A stretch of 64,000 nucleotides of DNA from Roseateles_C aquae (GTDB lineage Bacteria > Pseudomonadota > Gammaproteobacteria > Burkholderiales > Burkholderiaceae_C). The DNA is taken from positions 434,001-498,000 of the forward strand of contig NZ_JAVXZY010000002.1 of NCBI RefSeq assembly GCF_032337115.1, given 5' to 3'. The translations under genes were made by a program, and so were the position numbers. Numbering within the stretch: position 1 is the first letter of the stretch; each line of letters begins with the position of its first letter. Shown piece after piece: positions 25,933-36,017 of the stretch. The notes under the pieces were generated by a model, which worked only from the letters and a program-made list of their open reading frames with translations, searched no databases and had not been told where the DNA came from.

Positions 25933-26397
25933 GTCTCTTCCTCTTGGTTTTGTTTGGCAGCGTGGCCAGATGGACGATGGGCCGCAATCAACGGTTGATT
26001 GCAGGATTGATCGGCACTTGCTCGAACTCGCGCCCCGATCAGACTGCGTCCAGGGCGGCTTGCCAAGCGAATCGCCAGACACAGATTCCGCTCAGCGATG
26101 TATCCGGCCAACGATGTAAAACGAAAGACAACGAACTGAAGTTTAGCAATGGAATGATTTTTTTCGCAAGCTTTCTTTCGTTTCTTTCCGAAGTCAAAAC
26201 TTAACTAGGTATTTCCTCTAGATGTTTTCTTGTCATCACAAGGAACACAATTCAAACCCAAGGGAAATTACCGGTGTTCCTGCCGTCGTTTTGGCCAACA
26301 TCGCAGCAAATCGAAAGTTTGCGCAAATATTTCCAAACAAACGAAAGATAAGCTCAAAGGCCTGGTGCCGGCGAGCGCAGCAGGAGCAGTCAACGCC
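25933..26397. promoter_or_regulatory. Divergent promoter region of the GalNAc locus
   Basis: 465 bp with no gene, clearly more AT-rich than its surroundings (about 26110-26360). It separates the eight-gene import and catabolic operon (minus strand) from the GH31/TonB block (plus strand). It contains three exact copies of a 10-mer (annotated separately), an imperfect fourth (TCGAAAGTTT at 26311-26320) and a small palindrome CTTGT-CATC-ACAAG at 26229-26242. Individual -35/-10 boxes could not be assigned with confidence. Confidence 0.75.
26119..26348. promoter_or_regulatory. Three AAACGAAAGA copies, candidate AgaR operators
   Basis: AAACGAAAGA occurs at 26119-26128 and 26339-26348 on the plus strand and at 26174-26183 on the minus strand (read there as TCTTTCGTTT, inside CTTTCTTTCGTTTCTTTC). 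The E. coli AgaR consensus is built around TTTCRTTT-type words, which this matches. Chance occurrence of three exact 10-mers in 230 bp is very small. Confidence 0.65.
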
Positions 26398-29300
26398 ATG
26401 AAGCCCAAGATCCACCATGCCCTGGCCCTCAGCCTGCTGGCCTGCCAGTTGCCGCTTGTGGCGGCGACCATGCCGGCCCTGAAGCAGCTGACGCCGGTGG
26501 CCGCGCCCGAGGTGGCCGCGCAATGGGACTTGAGCACCCAAGGCAAGGCGCGCGTGCGCCTGCAACTGCTGCAGGACGGCCTGTTCCGCATCTGGGCCAG
26601 CCCGAGCAGCGAGTTCAGCGGCGCCGGCGACAAGGCCGCGTCCATCGTCTTGCCGCTGGCCCCAGGCAAGGTCGAGCACCAGTTCAGCGATGCCGGCGAT
26701 CACCACCTGCTGCGCACGAACAAGTTCGCGCTGCGCATCTACAAGAAGCCGCTGCGCTTTGCGCTCTACAAGGCCGACAACCAGACCCTGCTGTGGCGCG
26801 AGCTGCAAGGCCTGGACCTGAGCGACAAGCTCAGCGTACAGACGCTGTCCAGCCAAAAGGACGAGCGCTTCTTCGGCGGCGGCCAGCAGAACGGCCGCTT
26901 CGAGTTCAAGGGCAAGCAGCTGGAGGTGTCCTACTCCGGCGGCTGGGAAGAAGGCGACCGGCCCAGCCCGGCGCCCTTTCTGATGAGCTCGCGCGGCTGG
27001 GGCATGCTGCGCAACACCTGGAGCAATGGCAGCTACGACCTGCGCCAGCCCGAGCTGATCTCCTTGCAGCACCAGGAAGGCCGCTTCGATGCCTATTACT
27101 TCGTCGGCGACTCGATCAAGGACGTGCTGGCCGGCTACACCCAGCTGACCGGCCGCGCCAAGCTGCTGCCTCGCTGGGCCTATGAATACGGCGATGCCGA
27201 CTGCTACAACGACGGCGACAACATCAAGAAGCCGGGCACCGTGCCCAAGGGCTGGAACGACGGCCCGAGCGGCACCACGCCCGACGTCATCAACTCGGTG
27301 GCCAAGAAGTACCGCGAGCACGATATGCCCGGCGGCTGGATCCTGCCCAACGATGGCTATGGCTGCGGCTATACCGATCTGCCCCGCGTTGTGAAGGAGC
27401 TGCAGCAGCTGGGTTTCAAGACCGGCCTGTGGACCGAGAACGGTGTCGACAAGATCAGCTGGGAAGTCGGCAGCGCCGGCACCCGCGCGCAAAAGCTCGA
27501 CGTCGCCTGGACCGGCAAGGGCTACCAGTTCGCGCTCGATGCCAATCAATCGGCCTACAACGGCATCCTGAACAACTCCGATGCCCGCCCCTTCCTCTGG
27601 ACGGTGATGGGCTGGGCCGGCATCCAACGCTATGCGGTGACGTGGACCGGCGACCAGAGCAGCAGCTGGGACTACATCCGCTGGCACATCCCGACGCTGA
27701 TCGGCTCGGCGCTGTCCGGGCAGGTCTATGCCAGCGGCGATGTCGATGCCATCTTTGGCGGCAGCCCCGAGACCTTCACCCGCGACCTGCAGTGGAAGAC
27801 CTTCACGCCGGTGCTGATGGGCATGAGCGGCTGGGCCGAGGGCGCGCGCAAGCACCCCTGGTGGTACGACGAACCCTATCGCAGCATCAACCGCAAATAC
27901 CTGAAGCTGAAGATGCGGCTGATGCCCTATATGTACACCCTGGCCCAGGAGGCCGAGGCCAGCGGCGCGCCCATCGTGCGCGGCCTGATGTGGGACCACC
28001 CCGAGGACGCCAGCGCCTTCACCGAAGCGCATAAATACCAGTTCCTGCTCGGCCGCGATCTGCTGGTCGCGCCGGTCTACCGCAGCCAGGCTGCCAGCCA
28101 GGGCTGGCGCAAGAGCATCTACCTGCCTGAGGGCAAGTGGTTTGAATACTGGGACGGCCGTCAGGTCGAGGCCGTCAAGAACGGCCAGCAGATCGATCTG
28201 CAGGTCAGCCTGGACAAGCTGCCCGTCTTTGTGCGCGCCGGCGCCATCCTGCCGATGTACCCCGAAATGCTGTTCGACGGCGAAAAGCCCAAGGACCAGC
28301 TGACCCTGGACCTCTACCCTCATGGCAGCTCCAGCTACACGCTGTATGAAGACGATGGCCTGACCCGCCAGTACGCCAACGGCCAGCACAGCCGCCAGCT
28401 GATCACCATGCAGGCGCCGACGGCGGGCAGCGGCGCCATCGATGGTGACATCAGCGTGCAGGTCGGCGCCGTCGAGGGCGAGTACGCCGGCCAGGAAGCG
28501 CAGCGCAGCCTGGCGCTGCAGTTGCACAGCCACGCGGCGCCCACGGCCGTCGAGCTCGGGGGTCAGGTCTTGCCTCAGCTGGCCGACCGCGCAGGCTTTG
28601 AGGCCGCCAGCCAGGGCTGGTTCTATGACGCCAGCGCCCAGCTGGGCACCGTCTTCGTCAAGACGGCCAAGCGCAATATCCGCCAGGCCAGCAGCTTCAC
28701 GATCCGCTTTGCCGCCGGAACTGCGCAGACGATCAGCAGCGACTTCCCCGCCGCGCCGGCCGCCGGCCGCGAGGTGCCGACAGATGCGATCACCGTCGTC
28801 AACCGCCCGGCCGAGGAGCCCGGCCACGGCATCGAGCGCGCCTTCGACGGCAAGCCCGACACCTGGTTCCGCACCTCGCGCAACCAGGCCATGCGCGCCG
28901 GCCCGCACGAATGGGTGCTGGGCCTGGGCGAGCGCCGGCTGATCGACGGCATCGAACTCGCACCGCGCAACGACAAGAACTGGAAGTACGGTCAGATCCG
29001 CGACTACGAGATCTACCTGGGCGACAACAACGGCGACTGGGGCACCCCGGCCGCGAAGGGCAGACTGGCCCTGCAGGAAGGCAAGCAGACGATCAGCTTC
29101 AAGCCCGCCGCCGGCCGCCTGCTGCGCTTCCGCGTGCTGTCCACCCACAACCCGGACGGCGAGGAAAGCGCCGGTGCCGATCCGATGGTCACGGCGGCCA
29201 ATGCGCCGGCAGGCGCTGCCAAGGCCTACAACGCTTTTGCCACCAGCGATGTCGAGCCCATCGTGTTGTCGGAATTCCATGTGCTGGAGCACCGCGGCAG

Positions 29301-29754
29301 CGACAAGCCCGAGCAGCTGCGCTATCTGTCCGAGCTACCGCTGGCCCTGCCGGCCAGCAAGGACAAGCCCGCCAGCGGCGCCCGCGAGATGCGCATGAAT
29401 GGCCTGCAGTTCCACAAGGGCCTGGGCGTCGGAGCTAGCAGCCGCATTGATCTGAAGCTGCAGGGCGACTGGTCGCTGTTCCGCGCCGATCTGGGCATCG
29501 ACGACAGTTGCCGCGCCAACGGCGGTCTGCAGTTCCAGGTCTGGGCCGATGGCCGCCTGATCTACGACAGCGGCCTGGTGCAGGCACCGGCCGTCGTCAA
29601 GCCCGAGCTGGATTTGCGCGGCATCGGCCAGCTGAGCCTGCGCACACTGGGGGCGCGCGGCAGCGCAGCAGCCAAGGTGTGCGCCAACTGGGCCAATGCC
29701 GCGCTGAGCGGGGCTGACGATGCACGCCTTGAACTGATGCGGCCCGGCCGTTAA
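26398..29754 (+). CDS. GH31 family secreted glycosidase with C-terminal carbohydrate-binding modules, predicted alpha-N-acetylgalactosaminidase
   Basis: A 1118-residue secreted enzyme. A signal peptide (MKPKIHHALALSLLACQLPL..) precedes an N-terminal beta domain, the GH31 barrel and C-terminal beta domains, then an F5/8-type (discoidin-like) module (about 795-960) and an NPCBM-type module at the C-terminus (RMNGLQFHKGLGVGASSRI onward). The barrel resembles the GH31 subfamily of alpha-GalNAc-ases: KLDVAW with D368 as candidate nucleophile and YAVTWTGDQ with D419 as candidate acid/base, 51 residues apart. NPCBM modules are common on GalNAc-active enzymes. I use the ATG at 26398, which has an AGGAG upstream and gives the signal peptide; the in-frame codons from 26230 add a non-signal-like stretch. 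The aga operon next door supports GalNAc release. Confidence 0.85.
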   Translation: MKPKIHHALALSLLACQLPLVAATMPALKQLTPVAAPEVAAQWDLSTQGKARVRLQLLQDGLFRIWASPSSEFSGAGDKAASIVLPLAPGKVEHQFSDAGDHHLLRTNKFALRIYKKPLRFALYKADNQTLLWRELQGLDLSDKLSVQTLSSQKDERFFGGGQQNGRFEFKGKQLEVSYSGGWEEGDRPSPAPFLMSSRGWGMLRNTWSNGSYDLRQPELISLQHQEGRFDAYYFVGDSIKDVLAGYTQLTGRAKLLPRWAYEYGDADCYNDGDNIKKPGTVPKGWNDGPSGTTPDVINSVAKKYREHDMPGGWILPNDGYGCGYTDLPRVVKELQQLGFKTGLWTENGVDKISWEVGSAGTRAQKLDVAWTGKGYQFALDANQSAYNGILNNSDARPFLWTVMGWAGIQRYAVTWTGDQSSSWDYIRWHIPTLIGSALSGQVYASGDVDAIFGGSPETFTRDLQWKTFTPVLMGMSGWAEGARKHPWWYDEPYRSINRKYLKLKMRLMPYMYTLAQEAEASGAPIVRGLMWDHPEDASAFTEAHKYQFLLGRDLLVAPVYRSQAASQGWRKSIYLPEGKWFEYWDGRQVEAVKNGQQIDLQVSLDKLPVFVRAGAILPMYPEMLFDGEKPKDQLTLDLYPHGSSSYTLYEDDGLTRQYANGQHSRQLITMQAPTAGSGAIDGDISVQVGAVEGEYAGQEAQRSLALQLHSHAAPTAVELGGQVLPQLADRAGFEAASQGWFYDASAQLGTVFVKTAKRNIRQASSFTIRFAAGTAQTISSDFPAAPAAGREVPTDAITVVNRPAEEPGHGIERAFDGKPDTWFRTSRNQAMRAGPHEWVLGLGERRLIDGIELAPRNDKNWKYGQIRDYEIYLGDNNGDWGTPAAKGRLALQEGKQTISFKPAAGRLLRFRVLSTHNPDGEESAGADPMVTAANAPAGAAKAYNAFATSDVEPIVLSEFHVLEHRGSDKPEQLRYLSELPLALPASKDKPASGAREMRMNGLQFHKGLGVGASSRIDLKLQGDWSLFRADLGIDDSCRANGGLQFQVWADGRLIYDSGLVQAPAVVKPELDLRGIGQLSLRTLGARGSAAAKVCANWANAALSGADDARLELMRPGR

Positions 29755-29849
29755 CCGCGCAGCGACACAGGCGCACTTTTCCACTCCATACCAACGCGTC
29801 CCACCCGGGTTGCAGCGCCGCTGTGCCCGACAAACGAGGAGAGAGACAG

Positions 29850-32789
29850 ATGAAACTGAACAAACTGGTGCTCTTGCTGGCCGCCTCCGGCCTGTGCAGC
29901 TGGACCGCAGCCCAGGCGGCCGATGAGAAGCTGGAGCGGGTCGAGATCACCGGCTCCAGCCTGAAGCGCATCAATGCCGAAACCGCATCGCCGGTGCAGG
30001 TGGTCAATCGCCAGCAGATCGAGGCGATGGGCGCACGCACGCTGCAACAGGTGCTGGCCAATATGCCGGCGGCTGTGGTCACGCTGGAAGACAGCCGCTC
30101 GATGTTCACCGGCACCGATGGCGCCTCGCAGGCCAATCTGCGCGGCCTGGGGCCGCAGGCCACGCTGGTGCTGCTCAACGGCCGCCGCATCGCACCCTAT
30201 GGCGCACCGGACAGCTTCCAATACCTGTTCGTCAATATCGACACCCTGCCCGCCGCCGCCATCGAACGGCTGGAAATCCTGACCGACGGCGCCTCGGCCA
30301 TCTACGGCTCCGACGCCGTGGCCGGTGTCGTCAACGTGATCACCAAGCGCGACTACCAGGGCTTCGAGATCAGCGCCGGCACCGAGTTCGCCCGCCGCGT
30401 GCCGGCCTTTGGCGAGCATCAGGCCAGCGCGACCTACGGCTTTGGCAATATCGATCGCGACGGCTACAACGTCTTCGGCTCGATCAATCTGTTCCGCCGC
30501 GATGCCGTCTACCCCAGTGACGATTACGACAAATTCCCGGCCGGCTACTACGTCGACAACCCGGCCTATATCCGCAACTTCCGCATCGGCGACGGCAGCC
30601 AGCCCGGCGTGCTCAATCCCGGCACCGAGTTCGTGTTCGACAGCAAGGGCGCGCGCCGCAATATGGCCATGCCGGGCTGCACCAGCGTCGTCGCCTCCGG
30701 CAGCAATACCAGCTGCGCCGTCAACACCCTGCCCTATGCACTGGCCCACAAGCCGGCCAGCGACCGCGCGACGCTGTTCCTGAGCGGCCGCTACCTGCTC
30801 GAGGGCAAGCAGGAGCTGTTTGCCGACCTCAGCTACACCACGGTGGACATGCGCTCGCACAACACGCCGCGCGCCTTCAACAGCGGCTCGACCAGCACCT
30901 GGTATTCGCGCGACACCGGCTACACGGCCAACACCTTCACCGTGCCCTTCCTCGGGCCCAACAACGTCTACAACAAGCTGACGCCGGAATTGCGCGGCCT
31001 GATGGGCGGCGTGGCCGGCCTGAACTACATCCCGCTGGATGAGCCCGGCCATTTCGGCCAGCGCAACACCGACGCCAACTACCGCGTGATGGCCGGCCTG
31101 CGCGGCAGCTGGGGCGACTGGGACTACGAGACCGCCGCGACCATCGGCGGCGCCAAGTCGGTGCTCTACCAGACCACCAACATCAGCAAGTCTGGCTTCC
31201 AGAAGGCCTTCGGCCCGATCACCATCGATCCGGCCACCAAGCGCGCCATCATTGCCGACAAGCCGGCCTACCAGTTCGGCGTGCAGAGCGAGGCCAATGC
31301 GGCGCTGCTGCGCGAGGCCTTCCCGACCTTCGACATCCCGTCCTGGACCCAGATCGCCTCGCTGGACGCCAAGATCGAGGGCAGCGTCTACAAGCTGCCG
31401 GCCGGCGAGGTGCGCATGGCCGTCGGCGCCAGCCTGATGCATGAGGGGCTGGAGGTGCCGGGCAATCCGCAGGCCGCCGCCGGTGACATCACCCAGCAGG
31501 GCGGCTCCTGGTTCAAGGGCTCGCGCAATGTGCTGGGCGTGTTCACCGAAGCCGTCGCCCCGCTGAGCAAGGACCTGGAACTCAATGCCGCGCTGCGCCT
31601 GGACAAGTACCCCAACTTCGGCGCCAATCTGGCCCCCAAGATCGGCCTGAAGTACCGCGCCCTGCCCCAGCTGCTGCTGCGCGGCACCTTCTCCGAAGGC
31701 TTCCGAGCGCCCAATCTGGCCGAGTCCGGCAATGGCGGCGTGTTCGCGCAAACCGTCGTCAAGGACGATGTGCGCTGCGCCGAGACCAATGCCATCGCCT
31801 CGCTGCTGCGCAAGTCGGTCACCGCCGGCGAGGTGCAACGCGGCAACGAGCTCTACAACAGCCAGTGCTCACCGGGCACGGTGATTGGCGGCGTCACTGC
31901 GCCGAACACACAGCTCAAGCCGGAGACGGCCAAGATCAGCACGCTGGGCTTTGTGTTCCAGCCGACCAAGGACATCGACCTCTCGGCCGACTACTGGTTC
32001 ACCTACCGCCGCAACGAAATCATCCGCGAGGATTTCCGCGCCACCTTCCTGGGCGCGACCAAGCAGTACGGCCCCTCGCTCAAGGGTGCACCCAATGCCT
32101 TCCGCTCCGAGCTGACCGACAACGACCGCGCCATCGTGGCCGAGGTGGCCGCGATGTGCGCCAACCCGGCCAATGCCGCCGCCTGCGCCGCCAGCAAGCC
32201 CGGCTACACGGTGGGCAATCTGTCCGGCGTGATCACCAACTACGTGAACCGCGGCCGCACGCTGATCGACGGCTTCGACATCGACGCCCAGGCGCGCTTC
32301 TCGCTCGGCGAGATGGGCAAGCTCAAGCTCGGTGCCAAGCTGACGATCGCCAACCGCAACAAGTTCAATGCCGATGACGACGCGGGCTGGACGGAAAACT
32401 TCGTCGGCTACTACTACAACCCCAAGCTGCGCGCGATCTTCAATGCCGACTGGAGCTATCGCAATGTGACCACCAGCGTCTTCGTCAACCACATCGGTTC
32501 GCACAAATGGGATGGTGACCCGCGCTACATCAGCTACGACGAGCAGAGCTGCGCCGATGCCGGCGGGGCACTGACCGGCGCGCAATGCGCGGCCGGCACG
32601 CCGGCCTACACCACCGTCAATCTGAATGTCGATTGGAAGGTCACGCCGGCGTTCTCGCTCGGCCTCAACGTCAAGAACCTGTTCGGCAAGCAGCCCTACT
32701 ACGACCCGAACGGCTGGGAAGGCTTCGACCACCGCTTCAATATCTTCGGCCGCATCATTGGCGTGAACGCCAGCTACACCTTCAAGTAA
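29850..32789 (+). CDS. TonB-dependent outer-membrane receptor (oligosaccharide type)
   Basis: A 979-residue outer-membrane transporter. Signal peptide ending around SWTAAQAADE, then a TonB-box-like ERVEITGS, a plug domain (PVQVVNRQQIEAMGARTLQQ .. LRGLGPQATLVLLNGRRIAP .. YGSDAVAGVVNVITKRDYQG) and a 22-strand beta-barrel ending in the outer-membrane signature ASYTFK with a terminal aromatic/charged pattern. Proteins of this type in Caulobacter, Xanthomonas and relatives import oligosaccharides. An AGGAGA Shine-Dalgarno sequence precedes the ATG. It lies 95 bp downstream of the GH31 gene and is likely co-transcribed. Substrate inferred: GalNAc-containing glycans or their products. Confidence 0.92.
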   Translation: MKLNKLVLLLAASGLCSWTAAQAADEKLERVEITGSSLKRINAETASPVQVVNRQQIEAMGARTLQQVLANMPAAVVTLEDSRSMFTGTDGASQANLRGLGPQATLVLLNGRRIAPYGAPDSFQYLFVNIDTLPAAAIERLEILTDGASAIYGSDAVAGVVNVITKRDYQGFEISAGTEFARRVPAFGEHQASATYGFGNIDRDGYNVFGSINLFRRDAVYPSDDYDKFPAGYYVDNPAYIRNFRIGDGSQPGVLNPGTEFVFDSKGARRNMAMPGCTSVVASGSNTSCAVNTLPYALAHKPASDRATLFLSGRYLLEGKQELFADLSYTTVDMRSHNTPRAFNSGSTSTWYSRDTGYTANTFTVPFLGPNNVYNKLTPELRGLMGGVAGLNYIPLDEPGHFGQRNTDANYRVMAGLRGSWGDWDYETAATIGGAKSVLYQTTNISKSGFQKAFGPITIDPATKRAIIADKPAYQFGVQSEANAALLREAFPTFDIPSWTQIASLDAKIEGSVYKLPAGEVRMAVGASLMHEGLEVPGNPQAAAGDITQQGGSWFKGSRNVLGVFTEAVAPLSKDLELNAALRLDKYPNFGANLAPKIGLKYRALPQLLLRGTFSEGFRAPNLAESGNGGVFAQTVVKDDVRCAETNAIASLLRKSVTAGEVQRGNELYNSQCSPGTVIGGVTAPNTQLKPETAKISTLGFVFQPTKDIDLSADYWFTYRRNEIIREDFRATFLGATKQYGPSLKGAPNAFRSELTDNDRAIVAEVAAMCANPANAAACAASKPGYTVGNLSGVITNYVNRGRTLIDGFDIDAQARFSLGEMGKLKLGAKLTIANRNKFNADDDAGWTENFVGYYYNPKLRAIFNADWSYRNVTTSVFVNHIGSHKWDGDPRYISYDEQSCADAGGALTGAQCAAGTPAYTTVNLNVDWKVTPAFSLGLNVKNLFGKQPYYDPNGWEGFDHRFNIFGRIIGVNASYTFK

Positions 32790-32847
32790 GCCAGCGGGCG
32801 GGCGGCCAACGCCGCCGCCCCATCCCCTCCTCATTTCCCAGTCATCC

Positions 32848-32864
32848 GGCCCCTTGCAGGGGCC
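32848..32864 (+). other. Intercistronic stem-loop between the two TonB receptor genes
   Basis: Perfect inverted repeat GGCCCCT-TGC-AGGGGCC, 59 bp after the first receptor's stop and 58 bp before the second receptor's start. There is no T-run, so it could be a processing or attenuation hairpin rather than a full terminator. Confidence 0.45.
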
Positions 32865-32921
32865 AGGTGAGCCCCTGGCGTGGCCGCGAGTGTCCACGCC
32901 GGAGCCTACAAGGACGTCTCC

Positions 32922-35900
32922 ATGACCCCGTTCGCCCCGCCGCCTGCCGCCACCGCGCGTCTCACCCCGCTGGCCCGCGCGCTGACCCTCGCCGTGCTGC
33001 TCGGCGCCAGCCTGGGTGCCCAGGCCCAGTCCAATGCCACCAGCACCATCTATGGCGCGGTCCCGGCCGGCGCCAGCATCGTGCTGCGCAATCTCGCCAC
33101 CGGTGCCCAGCGCGTCGTCAGTCCCGATGCCAATGGCAAGTTCCAGGCCACCTCGATGGCCCCAGGCCGCTACGAGGTCCAGCTGCTGCGTGGCGGCACG
33201 GTAGAAAGCAGGCTGGAGGTCGAGGCCCGCGTCGGCAGCGGCGTTGAAGCCAATTTCGCCAACGCAGAGAACACGCTGCAGACGGTCACCGTGAGCGGCC
33301 GCAGCAGCCGCATCGACGTCAGCAATACCAACAACGGCATCTCGCTGAGCGCCAAGGAGCTGAGCAAGCTGCCGGTGGCCAATGACGTCGCCTCGGTGGT
33401 TCTGCTGGCCCCCGGTGTCAACAAGTACAGCCATTCGCAGTACGGCAACGCGGCCAGCTTCGGCGGCTCCGGGGCCTCGGAGAACGCCTTCTACATCAAC
33501 GGCTTCCCGGTCGTGAACCTGCTGACCCAGGTCGGTGCCTCGGAGCTGCCCTTCGGCGCCATCGCCGATACGCAGATCCTCTCCGGCGGCTACGGCGCTG
33601 AGTTCGGCCGTTCGACCGGCGGCGTGGTCAACATCACCACCAAGAGCGGCAGCAACAAGTTCGAGTTCGGCGGCAAGTTCAGCTACACGCCCAATGGTCT
33701 GCGCAGCAAGGCCAAGCAGGAGTACTACCCGAACACCGGCGTCAATCCGGAGACGGACGGCAAGCCGGTCGACAACCCCGGCGCTTCGCGCACCGACACC
33801 AAGGTCTATGGTCTCTACGCCGGCGGCGCACTGATCCGCAACACCCTGTTCGCCTTTGCCGCGCTGGAACGCACCCGCACCGAGCGCGAAACGCTGGCCG
33901 ATGCCAATGGCAAGACCTTTCTACCCAGCGGCTTCAGCCGCAGCAACACCGACGTCAACCGTTCGCTGCTGAAGCTGGACTACCACCTCAGTGACGCGCA
34001 TCACTTCGAGCTGACCAAGATCCTGGACAAGACCACCACGGTGAGCACGTCCTATGGCTACCACTACGACACCCAGACCCGCGACGAGCAGCCCAGCGGC
34101 GGCGGCACGCCCTTCGTCAACTGTTGCGACGCTGGCGGCGCTCCAGGTGCCAACAACACGCTGCTGAAGTACACCGGCTACCTCAGCGATGACTGGACCG
34201 TCACCGCGCTGTATGGTGACTCCAGCACCAAGCACAGCCGCACGCCGCCGAACTACGACCCGAACCTGGCGCAGACCTCGTCGTCCGCTTCGACCCGCGT
34301 GCCCGGTCTGGTCTACAACAGCCCGCAGCTGGTGACCGGCTCGCTGCCGCTGGCGGACTCCGGCGAGAGCCAGAAAGTGCTGCGCCTGGACACCGAGTAC
34401 CAGCTCGGCAAGCACCAGCTGCGCGCCGGCATCGACTATGTGAAGGTCAAGGCCGTCGTCGGCAGCAGCTCCGCGGGCGGCCGCACCTGGACCTACAAGC
34501 GCCAGGCCGATCCGGCCAAGAAGGCCTTCGGCATGACCGAATCGCCGCTGCAGGGTGGCGGCTTCGGCAGCCAGGGCTTTTACGTCAGCGAGGACATCGC
34601 CTGGTCCATCGCCACACCGAGCAGCACCCAGTCCGCCCGCTACATCCAGGACCGCTACCAGGCCACCAAGACCCTGTTGCTGGACATCGGCCTGCGCGAC
34701 GAGCAGTTCACCAACAACAACAGCCATGGCGAGCCCTTCATCTCGCAGCCACACCAGATCGCGCCGCGCTTCGGCGCTGCCTGGGACTATCACGGCGATG
34801 GCTCGCTGAAGCTGTTCGCCAATGCCGGCCGCTACCACGTGCCGGTGCCTTCGAATTTGTCGAGCAATGTGGCCAGCCCCTTCGCGCGCTATTCCAACTA
34901 CTACACGTATACCGGTGTTGACCCGGCGACCGGCGCGCCGACCGGCCTGCATGCGATCAGCGGCAAGGTCTCGGCCAACAATGCCTTCGGCCAGGAACGC
35001 GATCCGCGCACCATCACCGCCATCGATCTGAAGCCGCTGTACCAGGACGAGCTGTCGCTGGGCTTCGAGCGCGCCCACTCGCCGAGCCTGAACTACGGCG
35101 TCAGCGCGCTCTACCGCACGCTGCGCAGCACCAACGACGACAGCTGCGATCAGCGCCCCATCGATGCCTGGGGCGAGGCCAACGGCGTGGACACCAGCCA
35201 CTTCGGCTTTGCCTGCGCCATCATCAACCCCGGCGAGGCCAACAGCCTGTGGCTGGACTTGAAGGGCGACGGCAAGCTGACCCGTGTCGACATCAGCGCC
35301 GAGGCCTGGGGCAATCCCAAGGTCAAGCGGACCTACACCGCGTTGACCTTCTTCGCCGAGCATCCGCTGCGCGACGGCTGGTACGGCAAGCTGAGCTACA
35401 CCTGGTCGCGCAGCACGGGCAATATGGAGGGCCAGGTCGACTCGATCGGCGGCGGCGACGTCGGCCTGACCGTCAGCACCGATCACCATGAGCTGATGCT
35501 GAACTCGGACGGCTATCTGGCCAACGACCACACGCACCAGATCAAGGCCTATGGCTTCTACCAGCTGCGCCCGGATGTGTCGGTCGGCGCCAATCTGGCC
35601 CTGAGCTCGGGCAAGCCGCGCAACTGCCTGGGCTTCCTGCCCGAGTCCATCGCCAAGGACCTGGGCTATGGCGCGTCCTACTTCTTCTGCGACGGCAAGC
35701 CGGCCCCACGGGGCAGCGAGGGCCGCGCGCCGTGGATCGCGCAGCTGGACCTCAACGCGGCCTACTCGCCCAGCTTCGCCAAGGGCCTGACGCTGCGGGC
35801 CGACATCTTCAATGTGCTGAACCGCCAGACGCCGACCTCCTACTACGAGGTGCACGACAGCGAGGAAGCCGCCATCGACAAGAACTACGGCCGCATCAAG

Positions 35901-35951
35901 ACCCGCACCGCGCCACGCTCGGTGCGCCTGACGGCCGAGTACCTGTTCTAA
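32922..35951 (+). CDS. TonB-dependent receptor of the Oar/CarboxypepD-regulatory type
   Basis: A 1009-residue outer-membrane protein. Signal peptide (LARALTLAVLLGASLGAQAQ), then a carboxypeptidase-regulatory-like beta-sandwich at about 38-110 (STIYGAVPAGASIVLRNLAT .. FQATSMAPGRYEVQLLRGGT), then a plug domain (TVTVSGRSSRIDVSNTNNGI .. GYGAEFGRSTGGVVNITTKS) and a long barrel ending TAEYLF. The Oar family is structurally distinct from the preceding receptor. It often handles large ligands such as proteins or glycoproteins, which would suit mucin-like glycoprotein breakdown; that role is inference. An AAGGA motif precedes the ATG at 32922. A terminator-like hairpin follows. Confidence 0.9.
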   Translation: MTPFAPPPAATARLTPLARALTLAVLLGASLGAQAQSNATSTIYGAVPAGASIVLRNLATGAQRVVSPDANGKFQATSMAPGRYEVQLLRGGTVESRLEVEARVGSGVEANFANAENTLQTVTVSGRSSRIDVSNTNNGISLSAKELSKLPVANDVASVVLLAPGVNKYSHSQYGNAASFGGSGASENAFYINGFPVVNLLTQVGASELPFGAIADTQILSGGYGAEFGRSTGGVVNITTKSGSNKFEFGGKFSYTPNGLRSKAKQEYYPNTGVNPETDGKPVDNPGASRTDTKVYGLYAGGALIRNTLFAFAALERTRTERETLADANGKTFLPSGFSRSNTDVNRSLLKLDYHLSDAHHFELTKILDKTTTVSTSYGYHYDTQTRDEQPSGGGTPFVNCCDAGGAPGANNTLLKYTGYLSDDWTVTALYGDSSTKHSRTPPNYDPNLAQTSSSASTRVPGLVYNSPQLVTGSLPLADSGESQKVLRLDTEYQLGKHQLRAGIDYVKVKAVVGSSSAGGRTWTYKRQADPAKKAFGMTESPLQGGGFGSQGFYVSEDIAWSIATPSSTQSARYIQDRYQATKTLLLDIGLRDEQFTNNNSHGEPFISQPHQIAPRFGAAWDYHGDGSLKLFANAGRYHVPVPSNLSSNVASPFARYSNYYTYTGVDPATGAPTGLHAISGKVSANNAFGQERDPRTITAIDLKPLYQDELSLGFERAHSPSLNYGVSALYRTLRSTNDDSCDQRPIDAWGEANGVDTSHFGFACAIINPGEANSLWLDLKGDGKLTRVDISAEAWGNPKVKRTYTALTFFAEHPLRDGWYGKLSYTWSRSTGNMEGQVDSIGGGDVGLTVSTDHHELMLNSDGYLANDHTHQIKAYGFYQLRPDVSVGANLALSSGKPRNCLGFLPESIAKDLGYGASYFFCDGKPAPRGSEGRAPWIAQLDLNAAYSPSFAKGLTLRADIFNVLNRQTPTSYYEVHDSEEAAIDKNYGRIKTRTAPRSVRLTAEYLF

Positions 35952-35968
35952 GCCCGCCCCACCACCCA

Positions 35969-35994
35969 CGCCGAGCCAACGCGCTCGGCGCTTT
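35969..35994 (+). terminator. Stem-loop after the Oar-type receptor gene
   Basis: CGCCGAGC (35969-35976) and GCTCGGCG (35983-35990) form a perfect 8-bp stem with a 6-nt loop, followed by CTTTC. It sits 17 bp after the stop codon. A weak intrinsic terminator or an mRNA-stabilising hairpin. Confidence 0.55.
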
Positions 35995-36017
35995 CGATGA
36001 CTGCAAGGAAAGCGACC

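Noticed and set aside
26236..29292. Long open frame (about 1018 codons) antisense to the GH31 gene
   Set aside because: High-GC shadow frame. It is Ala/Gly/Gln/His-rich with no family-like sequence, while the plus strand encodes a recognisable enzyme.
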